DNA from: Chinchilla lanigera
Lineage: Eukaryota > Chordata > Mammalia > Rodentia > Chinchillidae
NCBI RefSeq assembly: GCF_000276665.1
Contig: NW_004955477.1
Location: 3,903,893-3,967,892 of the forward strand
Length of the DNA stretch: 64,000 nt
Direction: 5' to 3'
Shown here one piece after another: positions 1-9,509 of the stretch (positions are counted from its first letter, which is position 1; every line of letters starts with the position of its first letter). Both the position numbers and the translations under genes were made by a program. The notes below the pieces were generated by a model. It worked only from the letters and a program-made list of their open reading frames with translations, searched no databases and was not told the DNA's origin.

Positions 1-99
1 TCTGTACTGTCTGTACTGTTCCTTTGCTATTTTGTAAAATGTTGTCTGTCTGTTAATATTTTCCTCCTTTTATTTAAAAACAAAACAAAACAAAACAAT

Positions 100-770
100 A
101 TATGTGCACCCATGTTCATAGCGGTGCAATTTGTAGTTGCTAAATTGTAGAAGCAACCCAAAATGTTCATCCATTGAGGACTGGATAAAAAAATTGTGGT
201 ACTTTTATATAACAGAATATTACTCAGGTACAAAGAAAGATAAACTCGAAGCTTTTGTAGGTAAATGGTCACAATAGAGACCATGCTCATACGTGAAATA
301 AATCAGACCTGCATGTGGAAGCAGCATATTGTCTCACTAGTGTAAGAGCCTGAAAGAGTGAATAAAAACTAGGAGCTATGATAGACATTGTGAAACGAAA
401 GGAAAATGCTCAAAAGTAAAGGGCAACTGGGGTGTGGGAAAAGAGAAGGAAAAGAAAGGAGAAATTATGTAAGTATGTATATACAGGATAGCTAACATAG
501 CTGTAGTACTGTCTTCTATTTTTACTGAAAGGAACAGTTAATGATGATTTGTTTGATCAGTCTTGCATGTCTCTGTTTGTTTTCCTGAGAAACCACTTTG
601 AAGATATCAATACATAATATGACAACCATTGTTAATTTCCTACCACTTTGTAACTGTGTATTGTTTGTATTGTTCTTATGCTGTTTTGTAAATGGATGTC
701 TGTTTGTTACTATGTTTTCCTTCTTTTATTTTTAAAATAAATTAGAAACAAGATAATTAGCTAGTGTCAT
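100..770 (+). mobile_element. L1 3'-end fragment
   Basis: The text from about 150 reads like the end of an old mammalian L1: an 'aacccaaaatgttcatcc' motif, then 'ggataaaaaaattgtggta', then 'cagaatattactca'. A purine-rich 3' UTR-like stretch follows at about 415-475. Family placement is from memory and the right boundary is approximate. Confidence 0.6.
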
Positions 771-840
771 TGTTCATGTGGGCAAATTTCTTTTCTGAAT
801 TAGTGAAGCTCATGAGAGAGAAGTCAAGAAACAGGCAGAA

Positions 841-985
841 ACCGGACTGGTGGTGCACACTTGTAAATCCAGCACTTGGGAGGCTGAGGCAGGAGGAATG
901 TCATGAGTTTGAGTCTAGCCTGGGCTACATTGCAAGACTCTGTTTCAAAAAGAATACAAAACAAAACATAGCAACCAAAACAACA
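841..985 (+). mobile_element. B1-type SINE, forward
   Basis: 7SL-derived monomer with the box A/B landmarks 'ggtggtgcacacttgtaa', 'gggaggctgaggcagg' and 'cctgggctacattgcaag', ending in an A-rich CAAAA tail. This family marks the genome as rodent. The head is diverged. Confidence 0.85.
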
Positions 986-1149
986 AAAAACAAGAGCAAT
1001 AAGAATATAGGCAGATAGGGTCGAATAGGATAATGGAAGAAATACAAACGAAGGATGGTTTTGAAAAAATAAGCTACCTGAAGAAAAAAATTAGGCAGAT
1101 CTTTGCCTTAAAGCATAGACCAAAATAAATCCCAGAAGAAGGAAGAATT

Positions 1150-1580
1150 AATTGTAAAAACTTATGAACTGCTAGAAAGCAGGGCATGATACTTATATGA
1201 TCTTGTAATATGAAAGGTATAAAAGATAAATCACTAAGGAAAACATGAAGTGTATATCATGTTCAAATACTGCATTATTCGTCTGGTGTGAAAAAGAATA
1301 TGAATAAGGACCAAAACATATAATAGATATTGGGAAATAGGAAGAAAATGTTGAATGAGAGGGGAATAAGAGAAGGGGGTGGGGGAAAGGAAAGAAAGGA
1401 CAAGAAAAAAAAAGAGATTAGAAGAAAGAAATGGACAAAAAGCTTTGTAAATAAGGAAAGGAAGAGGTGTTGATGGTGGGGAGGGGAATGGGAAAAAAGA
1501 AGTAAGATGTATCATGTACAGGTACAAATTCCCTATGATGAATTTATCATTATGTATATCTAAAATGTACCAATAAAAAA
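1150..1580 (+). mobile_element. L1 3' UTR and terminus
   Basis: A long purine-rich tract (about 1340-1505) is followed by an AT-rich end with 'aaaatgtaccaataaaaaa'. Similar termini recur near 27170 and 61590. The layout matches an L1 3' UTR with its G-rich polypurine tract and polyadenylation signal. Confidence 0.55.
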
Positions 1581-1606
1581 GTATATATCACACATTAAAA
1601 GAAAAT

Positions 1607-1740
1607 AAGGCTGAAGCAGGAGCAGCTCAAGTTTGAGGTTAGGCTGTACAGCTTAGCTGGACCCTGTCTCAAAAAAAAGGTTATAGAGCTATAGCTTAAT
1701 GCAAAGGCACTGGGTTCAGTCCCTAGTACCAAAAAATAAA
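1607..1740 (+). mobile_element. B1-ID dimeric SINE, forward, diverged
   Basis: The right half of a B1 ('ctgaagcagg', 'aggctgtacagc', 'ccctgtctcaaaaaa') runs straight into a degraded ID unit ('atagcttaatgcaaagg', 'gttcagtccctagtacc'). B1 followed by ID is the order of the B1-dID family known from non-murid rodents. The reverse copy at 37586-37786 has the same order. Confidence 0.6.
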
Positions 1741-2113
1741 GAAAAAGTCCTCCCCTCAAAATCCTTAATTACAGAGTCAAGGACAATCTGAGGATTCATG
1801 TACATGTTGTAGACAAATGACTGACATCTGTGAAGTATAGAAAGACACACATATACTCCAAAAAATAAACAACTCTACTTAGTAGGAAAAGAGCAATTTA
1901 CGTGAAAAGACAATTTATAGTAGAATCAATAAAAATGATCCATATGAAAAATGTTTAGCTTTACTAGTGATGAAAAAATACTCTCCATCAAATCAGTAAT
2001 TACAAAATAATAGTGTTAGTAGAGTAAAAGGGACACTTTCAGATAGAGATGCTAGAAGTGTAAATCGATGGAAGCTTTGGGAAGGCAACTGGAAATACAC
2101 ATCGGGAGCTAGT

Positions 2114-2184
2114 CAGGGGATTGGGGTGGAGCTCAGCAGTAGAGCATTTGGCTGGCACCTGAAAGGCCTGGGCTGGCTCCCCAG
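2114..2184 (+). mobile_element. ID SINE, forward
   Basis: tRNA-derived ID core: 'ggggattggggtggagctca', 'agtagagcatttggctgg', 'aaggcctggg', 'ccccag'. Its 3' tail has been replaced by, or has expanded into, the adjacent CT/CA microsatellite. Confidence 0.7.
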
Positions 2185-2209
2185 TCTCTCTCTCTCTCTC
2201 TCTCTCTCT

Positions 2210-2268
<59 letters not shown>

Positions 2269-2280
2269 GCGTGCACACAC
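2185..2280 (+). repeat. Compound (TC)n-(AC)n microsatellite
   Basis: About 60 bases of TC dinucleotides, interrupted once by 'gcgc', pass directly into about 34 bases of AC dinucleotides. It sits at the 3' end of an ID SINE and probably grew from the SINE tail. Length is likely polymorphic. Confidence 0.95.
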
Positions 2281-2584
2281 TTGCATGTGCTAAAGTAAGC
2301 CATGGCCACTGACACAGTGACTTTGCTTTTAGAAATAATAAAGATATTATTTACCCCTAGAAAATAATCAGGGATGCAAATAAGACTTAATATAATGTGG
2401 TTGTTTGCTGTAGCATTGTGCAAAACTCTGAGACATTTGAAAGAACTTAAATTTACAGCAGTGGTGGACTGCCTTGAGTCTGATGAGTATCTAGTATGTA
2501 GAAACTGGTGGCAGAGTTGAGACAGGAAAGTGTATGAAGTAATAAGAAAATGAAAGCTATGTCAAAAAAGGAAGGGAAGGGACT

Positions 2585-2670
2585 CAGATGGACATCAGGA
2601 ATACACAAGGGTATTGTGCGAGGGATTCAGATGGACATCAGGAATACACAAGGGTATTGTGCGAAGGATT
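2585..2670 (+). repeat. 43-bp tandem duplication
   Basis: Two adjacent 43-base units, 2585-2627 and 2628-2670, differ at a single base (gcgagg versus gcgaag). The near-identity implies a recent duplication. It abuts a GC-rich block. Confidence 0.95.
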
Positions 2671-2689
2671 CAGGAAGGTGCTGCAGATA

Positions 2690-3100
2690 AGGGGCCAGGT
2701 GGGGCAAGCAGCAGCTTGGCTGGGTCCTTGTCAGGGCTGTGCACCAGGGGTGGCCCTGCCACTCTCCCTCCCTGTAGGGCTGGACAAGCGTGGCTGTGTA
2801 AAGCTGGCTTCCGGCAGATCGCTGGGGGACCTCGCCCTTTAAGTGTAGGTGACACTGTGGTTGTTGAGAAGGCTGAGGGCAGACTCTGGCCTGCCACACA
2901 GGGGGCTTTGCTAGCTTTCTGCACGTAGGAAGGGTAGTGCGGCTGCCCCATCCCTGGGAAGGAGCCCGGGTTCCAGCTCCTTGCTGGGCATTCCAGGCTT
3001 CTGGGGGCTGGTGTTCAACAATCCTGGTCTTCCAGAAGCTAGTCCAGCAGTATCAGGAGCTTGTCCTCCGTCAATAACTCTGATATGGGAATCTCCTTCT
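2690..3100. other. GC-rich intronic block, unexplained
   Basis: About 400 bases clearly richer in G and C than the surrounding AT-rich intron, with only scattered CpG. Overlapping short open frames exist on both strands, but none has a recognisable domain or convincing splice sites. It could be unrecognised old repeat or intronic regulatory DNA. No function is claimed. Confidence 0.35.
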
Positions 3101-3480
3101 AGCATGCCTTTCTTTTTAATCAGGAGAAAAGAATTATTTGAAAACCATCATCCAGGTAACTACAGTTTAGAGTACTTAAATATTAAAATGAAAATCCCCT
3201 TGGCCAAGGCCATTTGAAAGACCCTGGGTTGCACAGGGATGAGTCTGAGCCCCCCACTGGGCAGGCGGAGCTTGCACTCTCTCCTGGGAGGCTCCCGGGG
3301 CTGGTGCTCTGTGGGTTGGGGTCTCCAGCCACTTCAGCTCAGCCAGGCTTTGCCTGGGTGCTGCATGTTCCAGTGCTCACTCAGGGAGGCTCTTGTACAT
3401 CTTCCGTATTGGGAAGAGCTTCTATTTTATTTTCCGACTCTTTATTTTTTAAAAATTTCAAACATATATACATACATACA

Positions 3481-3598
3481 TTTATTTATGAGACAGGGTC
3501 TCACTATGTAGCTCAGCTGGCCTCAAACTTTCAGCTATCCTTCTGCTTCAGCCTCCTGAGTGCTGGGATTATAGGCATGCACCACTATGCCTAGATCA
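3481..3598 (-). mobile_element. B1-type SINE, reverse
   Basis: Reverse complement of a B1: poly-T side 'gagacagggtctcactatgt', then 'cctcctgagtgctgggatta', then 'aggcatgcaccactatgcc'. Confidence 0.85.
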
Positions 3599-3989
3599 AA
3601 AACTTTCAAACATTTAGCAAAGATAAAAGAATAGTCCAACAAACACCTGTTGATTCACCATCTAGGCTTGGCAGTTGGTGGTTAATTGCTCACATTTGCT
3701 ACTCTGTCTACATTTCTGCCACCCGTTAGCCCCTGGCTTATCTATTTCAAGCTTGTGATAGACTTACAACCCTTTACCCCGTAATACTTCAGTCTGTGTC
3801 TCCTGAAAACATACCAATGTGTGACCACACCTTATGCAATGCACACTAATTCCTGTTTCTATGCAGGTCTCCCTACTTGCCTCCAAAACTTCCTCTTTAT
3901 TTGGGGATAAGGGCTGAGGCAAGACCATGACTGAGCAAGGATTATACACAACATCTGTTTTGTTTCCATAGTCTTCTTTATTCTAGATC

Positions 3990-4152
3990 TCTGTTTCCTT
4001 TCCCTCTGCGTCTCTCTGTCTCTGCCTCTCCCTCTCTTTCTCTTCTCTTCCTTTCCTTCCCTCCCCTCTACCTGTGCCTGTACCTCTGTCCCACGCATCC
4101 CTCTCTACCTCTCCACCTCTCCCTTTTCCTCCTTTTCCTCTCCCTCCCTCTG
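3990..4152 (+). repeat. Polypyrimidine (CT-rich) tract
   Basis: About 160 bases almost wholly C and T on the + strand, with imperfect ctctctgtctctg and ttcctttccttccc runs. A simple repeat able to adopt non-B DNA; no gene content. Confidence 0.8.
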
Positions 4153-4889
4153 TAAAGCAATGGCTTTTTGAGGAGAAGAGAGCATGATCTTCTAAATGCT
4201 CTATGCTCCAAATTTGCCTAATGGTCTCCCAGTTGTGGGAGAGGCACTTGTTCATCTTACCCTTTATTGCTAAGGCAAAGTTTGGCTTAGAGGCTTGACT
4301 GGACTTAGATCAGCATTTTTAGCAAGGGCATTTCTGAGCTGGTGTTGTAACTATGCTATGCCCACTGGAAGGCTTGTAAGGCAGGGTGTTCCCCAGGTGG
4401 TATTTCTAGGTGTGATACTGGTCAGGGTGATGACTCCTAGATCTCTTCTTTGTAAAGATGCAATTTCCCCACTGGAATTAGAAAATACTCTCTGGGGTAA
4501 TAATTCAGCACTGTGTGAATATCTCATTCCCTGTTAACCTTTTACCCAATAATTTTAATATCCACTGATAATACTTGCCTGACTCAACTATTAAATTGGG
4601 AGTTGCAAAAAGAGGGATTTTTCTAATTCTCTGATTCCTTCCACACTTACTAGCTGGCAATCACTAAAAAATAAAGAGCCTTCTCTCAGCTCAGATGCAC
4701 CCCATTTCATTCTATAAAGGCAAAGCACAGTAAATGTTTACTTATTTCCCTTAAGTACCAATTTTTAAGGTAAGGAATTAGCTTAATGTTATCTCTAATA
4801 GTATAAATGAGTGTTTTGTTGTATTTATTCTTTTTCAAATATTATCATGGACTCATGGATGTTTTAAAATCTAATATTTTATATTAGTT

Positions 4890-5310
4890 TGTGGTCCCTT
4901 CCTTATTGAGGTATAATCCATATGCCATAAAATATGGACCTTTAAAATACGCAATTCAGCATGATAAAATATGTTCACAGTTTTGCAACCACCACCACTA
5001 TCTAATTCTAGAACATTTTCAACACCCTAGAAAGATGCTGTGTATTCATTGTAAGTCATTCCTTCCCCATAGCCCCAGGCAATCACTAGCCTTTTAGTTC
5101 TGTCTTATGGATTTGCCTACTCTGGATATTTAGTATAAATGGGATCACGCAATAATATGTGGCCTTTTGTGTCAGTCATCTTCTATTAGAATATTTTAAG
5201 GTTTACTCTTGCTGTAGCATTTCATTTTCTTCTCATGGCCAAGTAATGGTCTATTGTGTGGATATAATGTATTTTGTTCAGCAGTTTGATAGACACCTGT
5301 ATATTCCATA
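4890..5310 (-). mobile_element. L1M 3' end, antisense
   Basis: Reverse complement of the 3' end of an ancient L1M element. Landmarks are 'ttgaggtataatccatatgc', 'tgcaaccaccaccactatct', 'ggatttgcctactctggata', 'atgtggccttttgtgtc' and 'tggccaagtaatggtctatt'. It lies about 130 bases from the FANK1 acceptor. Confidence 0.85.
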
Positions 5311-5435
5311 TGAATAAGGCGCATGGCTTTTTCATTCAAATTCGAATTTTTTTGTTTTAGCTGGGTAGGGCAAAATGTGGATCCAAGCCTAGGGCTACAC
5401 TCACAGCGGCACGCTGCTTTTTTCTTGTGTTGCAG

Positions 5436-5601
5436 TCTCATGCTTGCGTGCTATGCAGGACACTTAGATGTTGTGAAGTATCTCCGAAAACATGGAGCTT
5501 CTTGGGATGCTAGAGACCTGGGAGGCTGCACAGCCCTGCACTGGGCTGCAGATGGAGGCCACTGCCCTGTGATTGACTGGATGATAAAGGATGGCTGTGA
5601 G
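5436..5601 (+). CDS. FANK1: FANK1 ankyrin-repeat exon
   Basis: FANK1 (fibronectin type III and ankyrin repeat domains 1) is a testis-enriched protein with one FN3 domain followed by ankyrin repeats; it has been linked to spermatogenesis and AP-1 signalling. This exon begins with the last base of a split codon and encodes [20 protein letters not shown], a full ankyrin helix-turn-helix, followed by a second repeat with the hallmark [11 protein letters not shown]. It ends on a complete GAG (Glu). The acceptor is tgcag|T and the donor is GAG|gtagga. The reading frame continues into intron on both sides, so the exon is shorter than the open frame. Matches human FANK1 from memory almost residue for residue. 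Confidence 0.96.
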
Positions 5602-8327
5602 GTAGGAGCCTTTCTTGTTAACCACACCGATACTGTTTTTTCTTAACCACACAGATACTGTTAAGATCCTGAAATGCTGTTCTGCAGGGTCAACAAGAAG
5701 CAAGATGTTTGAGTGATGGAACTTAGAAATGCTAGAGAAAGATCTTTGGCTTATCAGCAAGAAAGCCCCATAGGTGTTGGAGTAAAGGGTCCTTGTGCAA
5801 CCAATATGATAGCGAGGCTCAGGTTGTCATGGATGTTGGAGCTGGGGAGGAAAAAGAAATTCAGCTGAATTCAGAGCTGGATCTGAAGCTTCTACTTTGC
5901 TTTTTCCTTTGTTCATTATTTATGTTTCTTTACTCAATCTGTTACCAAATCTTTATCAAGCACCTGCCATCTACCAGATATTGTGTTGAGTGCTAGAGAC
6001 ACAAAGATGTTAAGAGCTTGTATAGCCACAGTGTTTCTTCTTGCTTTTAAAATTAGATTATTTTTATTGTTGGTTTGCTTTAAAGATTAGTCATTACAAA
6101 AGTTTTCCAAAGGGCAAACTGTATGAAGCGTGGAGCATTTCTACTCTTGCTGTGTTTACCCAGAAGCAGGAGCAGGTATGTTGGTTAGCTCTGATTCCCA
6201 TATCATCAGAAGTACAGATCTGACTTAGCAAATAGATACAGAGTTGTTTGGATTTCTATAGATGTTTAAAGATGGAGTAACTTCTGATAACTCTGAGTAT
6301 TAGTTAATCTCTTTCAAGTCTTGGACTGAAAGTTTCAGGGCATGGAAATAAAGAACAATGGGCAAAATACTATCCTGTGATTGCCCAGTGGTGAAGAATA
6401 TTGATGAATTAAATTGGTGACCTGGAAAATCAACTCAAATTGAGCAAAGTCCATGTCTCCAAGAAGACATTAGTAGATTTGTTCTGGTTTGTCACTGAAG
6501 TGTGATAGAGGGAAAGCAAGGCTTCAATTGTAGGAATGCATTTGTTCCTGCCCCTGCTCTTGGATAGTTGAAAAGGAACTTCCTGGAAGGAAGAATCTCA
6601 GTCATTATGATAATTCCTTTCTATAGCATCACTTGTTTCCTTGTGTTTTGGAGCCATGCCCATGAGGTCCAAAGGCTTAGCCATGGGCCTCAGTGGGACA
6701 GTGAAACCACACTTGCTGTGCATGGTAGCAACAACCATATCCTTTCGTATGGCTTATGATGAGCTGGAGTCATGCTTTGGATCCAGTAAAATTATGGTTG
6801 AAAATAGGTTGATCTTGCTGAAAGAGGAGTGGGATCCAGAATAAGGCAGGTCTGTGCCATGAACATTGAAATACTGGAATAACGGAAATGCAGGCTCTCT
6901 GGGCTTCAGACACGAAGCCAGTTATTTGGCATAAGTTTCATCTTCCTCTGTAGCACAGGAGCCACTCTGCAGAGGACAGAACCGGAGCCTAGACATGTCT
7001 GCTAGTGGTGAACAGATGATGTCAACTGACATCTGTGTTCCTGGCAGATGCTCACTTGACGCTTCTGAAGACTGGGAAGGATTTAGGAGCCCAAAGGGGC
7101 ATTGCCCTCATATTCCCAAATGTAATGACTTTATATTGAGGGTGACTTATTTACTTGATCAGGGGAACTATTTCTACATTTAATGAGCCACGTGACCTTA
7201 GGAAATGCGCTTGATGTCTCTGAAATGGGGTTTGATTATTTCTAAATCAGGAATAAAAACACCGGCCCCTGTTTAACCTTCTAGACCAAAAGACAAAATG
7301 TGCATTAAAGCATGTTTGAAACTGAAAGTATTTCATAATACCAGGTGATTATTATTATTATTCAAATATAATGGAGCTTGTTGCCCATAGGTTATTTGCC
7401 TGAGGAAGACTTATGTAGCACTGGAAATTCTTATACGTGTAGACAACCTGCTAGTCTCTTGTTTTTTTGTTCTGATGTACTAAGCTGGAGATCATCTTTG
7501 AATAAGTCTTCTGTAACAGAATGTCTGTGTATGCACATTCCTGCATTCTCATTCTCTCTCTTACACACATGCACGCATGCACATGTGTACACACACATAA
7601 CACATTGTAGTATCATTGTACGTAGATTGGCTAGGTTTTCACTGGAAGATGCAACATTTACATTTTCTTATTTTACAATATTTCTTTTAGAACACTAAAT
7701 TGAGAATTCAGTACAGAGCAGATCATTGGGAAATGACTATTTTATTATTAGGTGTATTCTATTTTAGAGAAGGGTTAGGGTTAGGGAACATTTCAGATTA
7801 GGTTTATATAATGGGTCTAGTCACGTTGTACTTACCATCAGTCTCCTCCCTAAAATTAATATTAAACTCAGGGGTGTTTGTATATGTATTATACTATCTG
7901 ATTCTAGAAAGGATTGAAAGTGCATATAAATATACATAAAGGTAAGCAAAATTGGCACTACTTTAAAAAACAGGTGAGGAAAGTTAGGCAAGAGAACATA
8001 AGACATAGTTCACATGGGACCAAGGGAAGGAAAAGTTCAGTCGACTGTTCTAGTCTCTTTTTTTCATTTGAAAACAATGAAGATGAAAATGCACTGGGGG
8101 CAGAGCCTCTTGGGGCCTCTCAGTAGAGTGTCATGGATCTTCTCGCCACACAGATGGTAGTTAACCTAACATAGCCCAATAAATCGATCGACTAGTACTG
8201 AGTCGAGAAGGGCTACTAGCTAAGTAGAGGAGTTCAGGCAAGTAAATAGGCAACTATGTATTAGTCTGTGATACATAATACTCAGGAGAAGCAGCTTGAC
8301 TGCAACAGCTTTTTGTCTGCACTACAG
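5602..8327 (+). other. FANK1: FANK1 intron
   Basis: 2.7-kb phase-0 intron, GTAGGA to CTACAG. No exon or well-preserved repeat was identified. A short stretch near 5940-6005 ('tatcaagcacctgcc', 'tgttgagtgctagagacaca') resembles an L2/MIR fragment. Two and a half copies of the telomere-like unit ttaggg occur at 7772-7786. Otherwise AT-rich unique sequence. Confidence 0.7.
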
Positions 8328-8471
8328 GTAGATGTGGTGGATGCCTGCTCAGGGTGGACCCCACTCATGCGAGTCTCTGCAGTGTCAGGAAGCCAGAAGG
8401 TGGCCTCGCTCCTCATCGAGGCTGGGGCCAACGTGAATGTGAAGGACAAAGATGGAAAGACACCGCTCATG
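8328..8471 (+). CDS. FANK1: FANK1 ankyrin-repeat exon
   Basis: 48 codons, phase 0 at both ends, acceptor ctacag|GTA and donor ATG|gtatgc. It encodes [20 protein letters not shown] and the next repeat, whose outer loop reads [16 protein letters not shown]. Two ankyrin consensus motifs are visible: G-T/W-TPLM at the helix start and GANVN at the loop. Against human FANK1 (from memory) it differs by a few conservative substitutions only. Because its length is a multiple of three, skipping would keep the frame. Confidence 0.96.
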
Positions 8472-8621
8472 GTATGCCCTTCTCCCAAAAGTCAGAGCTT
8501 TTCTACCTTTAGGCATTCTCTTGAGGTGCCAGCCACATATGTAGGAGCCCTGGGTTTTGGTTGCGTATGTGTTCCCTATCAGCCTGTTAATAAAAGCATG
8601 AGCATATCAGTATAGTTTTAT

Positions 8622-8741
8622 CTTTTTTGAGATGGGGTCTTGTTATGTTGTTCAGGCTGGCTTTAAATCCCTGAACTCAAGTGATTCCCTTATCAGCTTC
8701 CCCAGTAGTTGGGATTATAGGCATGCACCACTACACGAGCA
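8622..8741 (-). mobile_element. B1-type SINE, reverse
   Basis: Reverse B1 in the FANK1 intron at 8472-9110: 'ttttttgagatggggtcttg', 'aggctggctttaaatccc', 'ttgggattataggcatgcac'. The rest of that 639-base intron shows no coding content. Confidence 0.8.
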
Positions 8742-9110
8742 CTATTATAACATTTTTGTTGTCTTTTACAGTTTCTTTAATGATTAGCACCCTCAGTCCC
8801 TAAGGCCATTGTAGGATCAAACATATTTGTTAAAACCATCTGTGATGGTCTGGCCTGGCCTTTTCTATGCTGCTTCAACATGGAGCAAGGGAGGTGACAT
8901 TTACCTTCTAATTGCTACCACCAATCGAATGAGCAGGGCACAGACCTGTCATGAGCAGCCTCAGTGGCCTGGCCAGGTCTGTCTTTGTGTGGTGCTGCTG
9001 GTGGATTCCCTGTGCCTGGTGTGTGCCAGGTGCATCCTGTCTGCTGCCTGTGCCCCTATGGGAGGGGGAAAGGGTGGCAGCAGCTCACACTGTGCTGTTT
9101 TGTTTTTCAG

Positions 9111-9188
9111 GTGGCTGTGCTAAATAATCATGAACAGTTAGTTGAATTACTACTTGATAAAGGGGCAGATGCAAGTATAAAAAATGAG
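9111..9188 (+). CDS. FANK1: FANK1 ankyrin-repeat exon
   Basis: 26 codons, phase 0 on both sides, with a strong acceptor (tgtttttcag|GTG) and donor GAG|gtaaaa. Encodes [20 protein letters not shown] followed by ASIKNE: the second helix of one ankyrin repeat, its loop and the start of the next. Followed by a very short (101-base) intron. Intact. Confidence 0.96.
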
Positions 9189-9289
9189 GTAAAATCACTC
9201 AACCTTTATAAAAATTCTCTTGGAGGAGGAGGAAAAAGAAATACAATATTATAATACATAATTATAATTTTTGTTGTTTCCTCTTTCAG

Positions 9290-9334
9290 TTTGGCAAAGG
9301 CGTGGTAGAAATGGCCAGAGTTTTTGACAGACAG
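9290..9334 (+). CDS. FANK1: FANK1 short penultimate exon
   Basis: A 15-codon exon, phase 0/0, between introns of 101 and 109 bases. Acceptor ctctttcag|TTT, donor CAG|gtgggg. Encodes FGKGVVEMARVFDRQ, the last ankyrin-type helix. Human FANK1 has FGKGVLEMARVFDRQ here as I recall it, so the exon is essentially invariant. Confidence 0.95.
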
Positions 9335-9443
9335 GTGGGGATGTCCTTTCTGCCTATCAAGATTAATTTGTAGTGTTTTCAGAATCCCAAAACACCCCAT
9401 CAAAACCTTGGAGGACATTCACCTGCTTGGTTTGTTTTTCTAG

Positions 9444-9509
9444 AATGTGCTCTCCCTGTTAGAAGAAAGGAGAAAAAAGCAGCTGCCAAAGAAGTCTTCT
9501 GTCCACTGA
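9444..9509 (+). CDS. FANK1: FANK1 terminal coding exon with stop
   Basis: Acceptor gtttttctag|AAT. Twenty-one codons then TGA. Encodes NVLSLLEERRKKQLPKKSSV plus a final His. The basic tail after the last ankyrin helix is conserved in character, but the end differs from the human form, which as I recall ends in Cys-Val-Cys. The stop at 9507-9509 is clear. Confidence 0.95.
   Translation, partial: NVLSLLEERRKKQLPKKSSVH

Larger units (their letters stand above)
1..5435 (+). other. FANK1: FANK1 intron, 3' portion
   Basis: No coding exon was found here. The exon expected just upstream, which carries the preceding ankyrin repeat, is not visible, so this stretch is read as one intron running in from the left edge and ending at the acceptor tgcag|TCTC. 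It holds two L1 3' fragments, B1 and ID SINEs, a long CT/CA microsatellite, a 43-bp tandem duplication beside a GC-rich block, a pyrimidine tract and an antisense L1M 3' end. Confidence 0.7.

Noticed and set aside
2039..2423. Arg/Glu- and Cys/Val-rich frames
   Set aside because: They are translations of the CT/CA microsatellite.
5323..5646. 107-codon frame as a stand-alone FANK1-like gene
   Set aside because: It is the ankyrin exon 5436-5601 plus intron on both sides; good splice sites mark the true limits.
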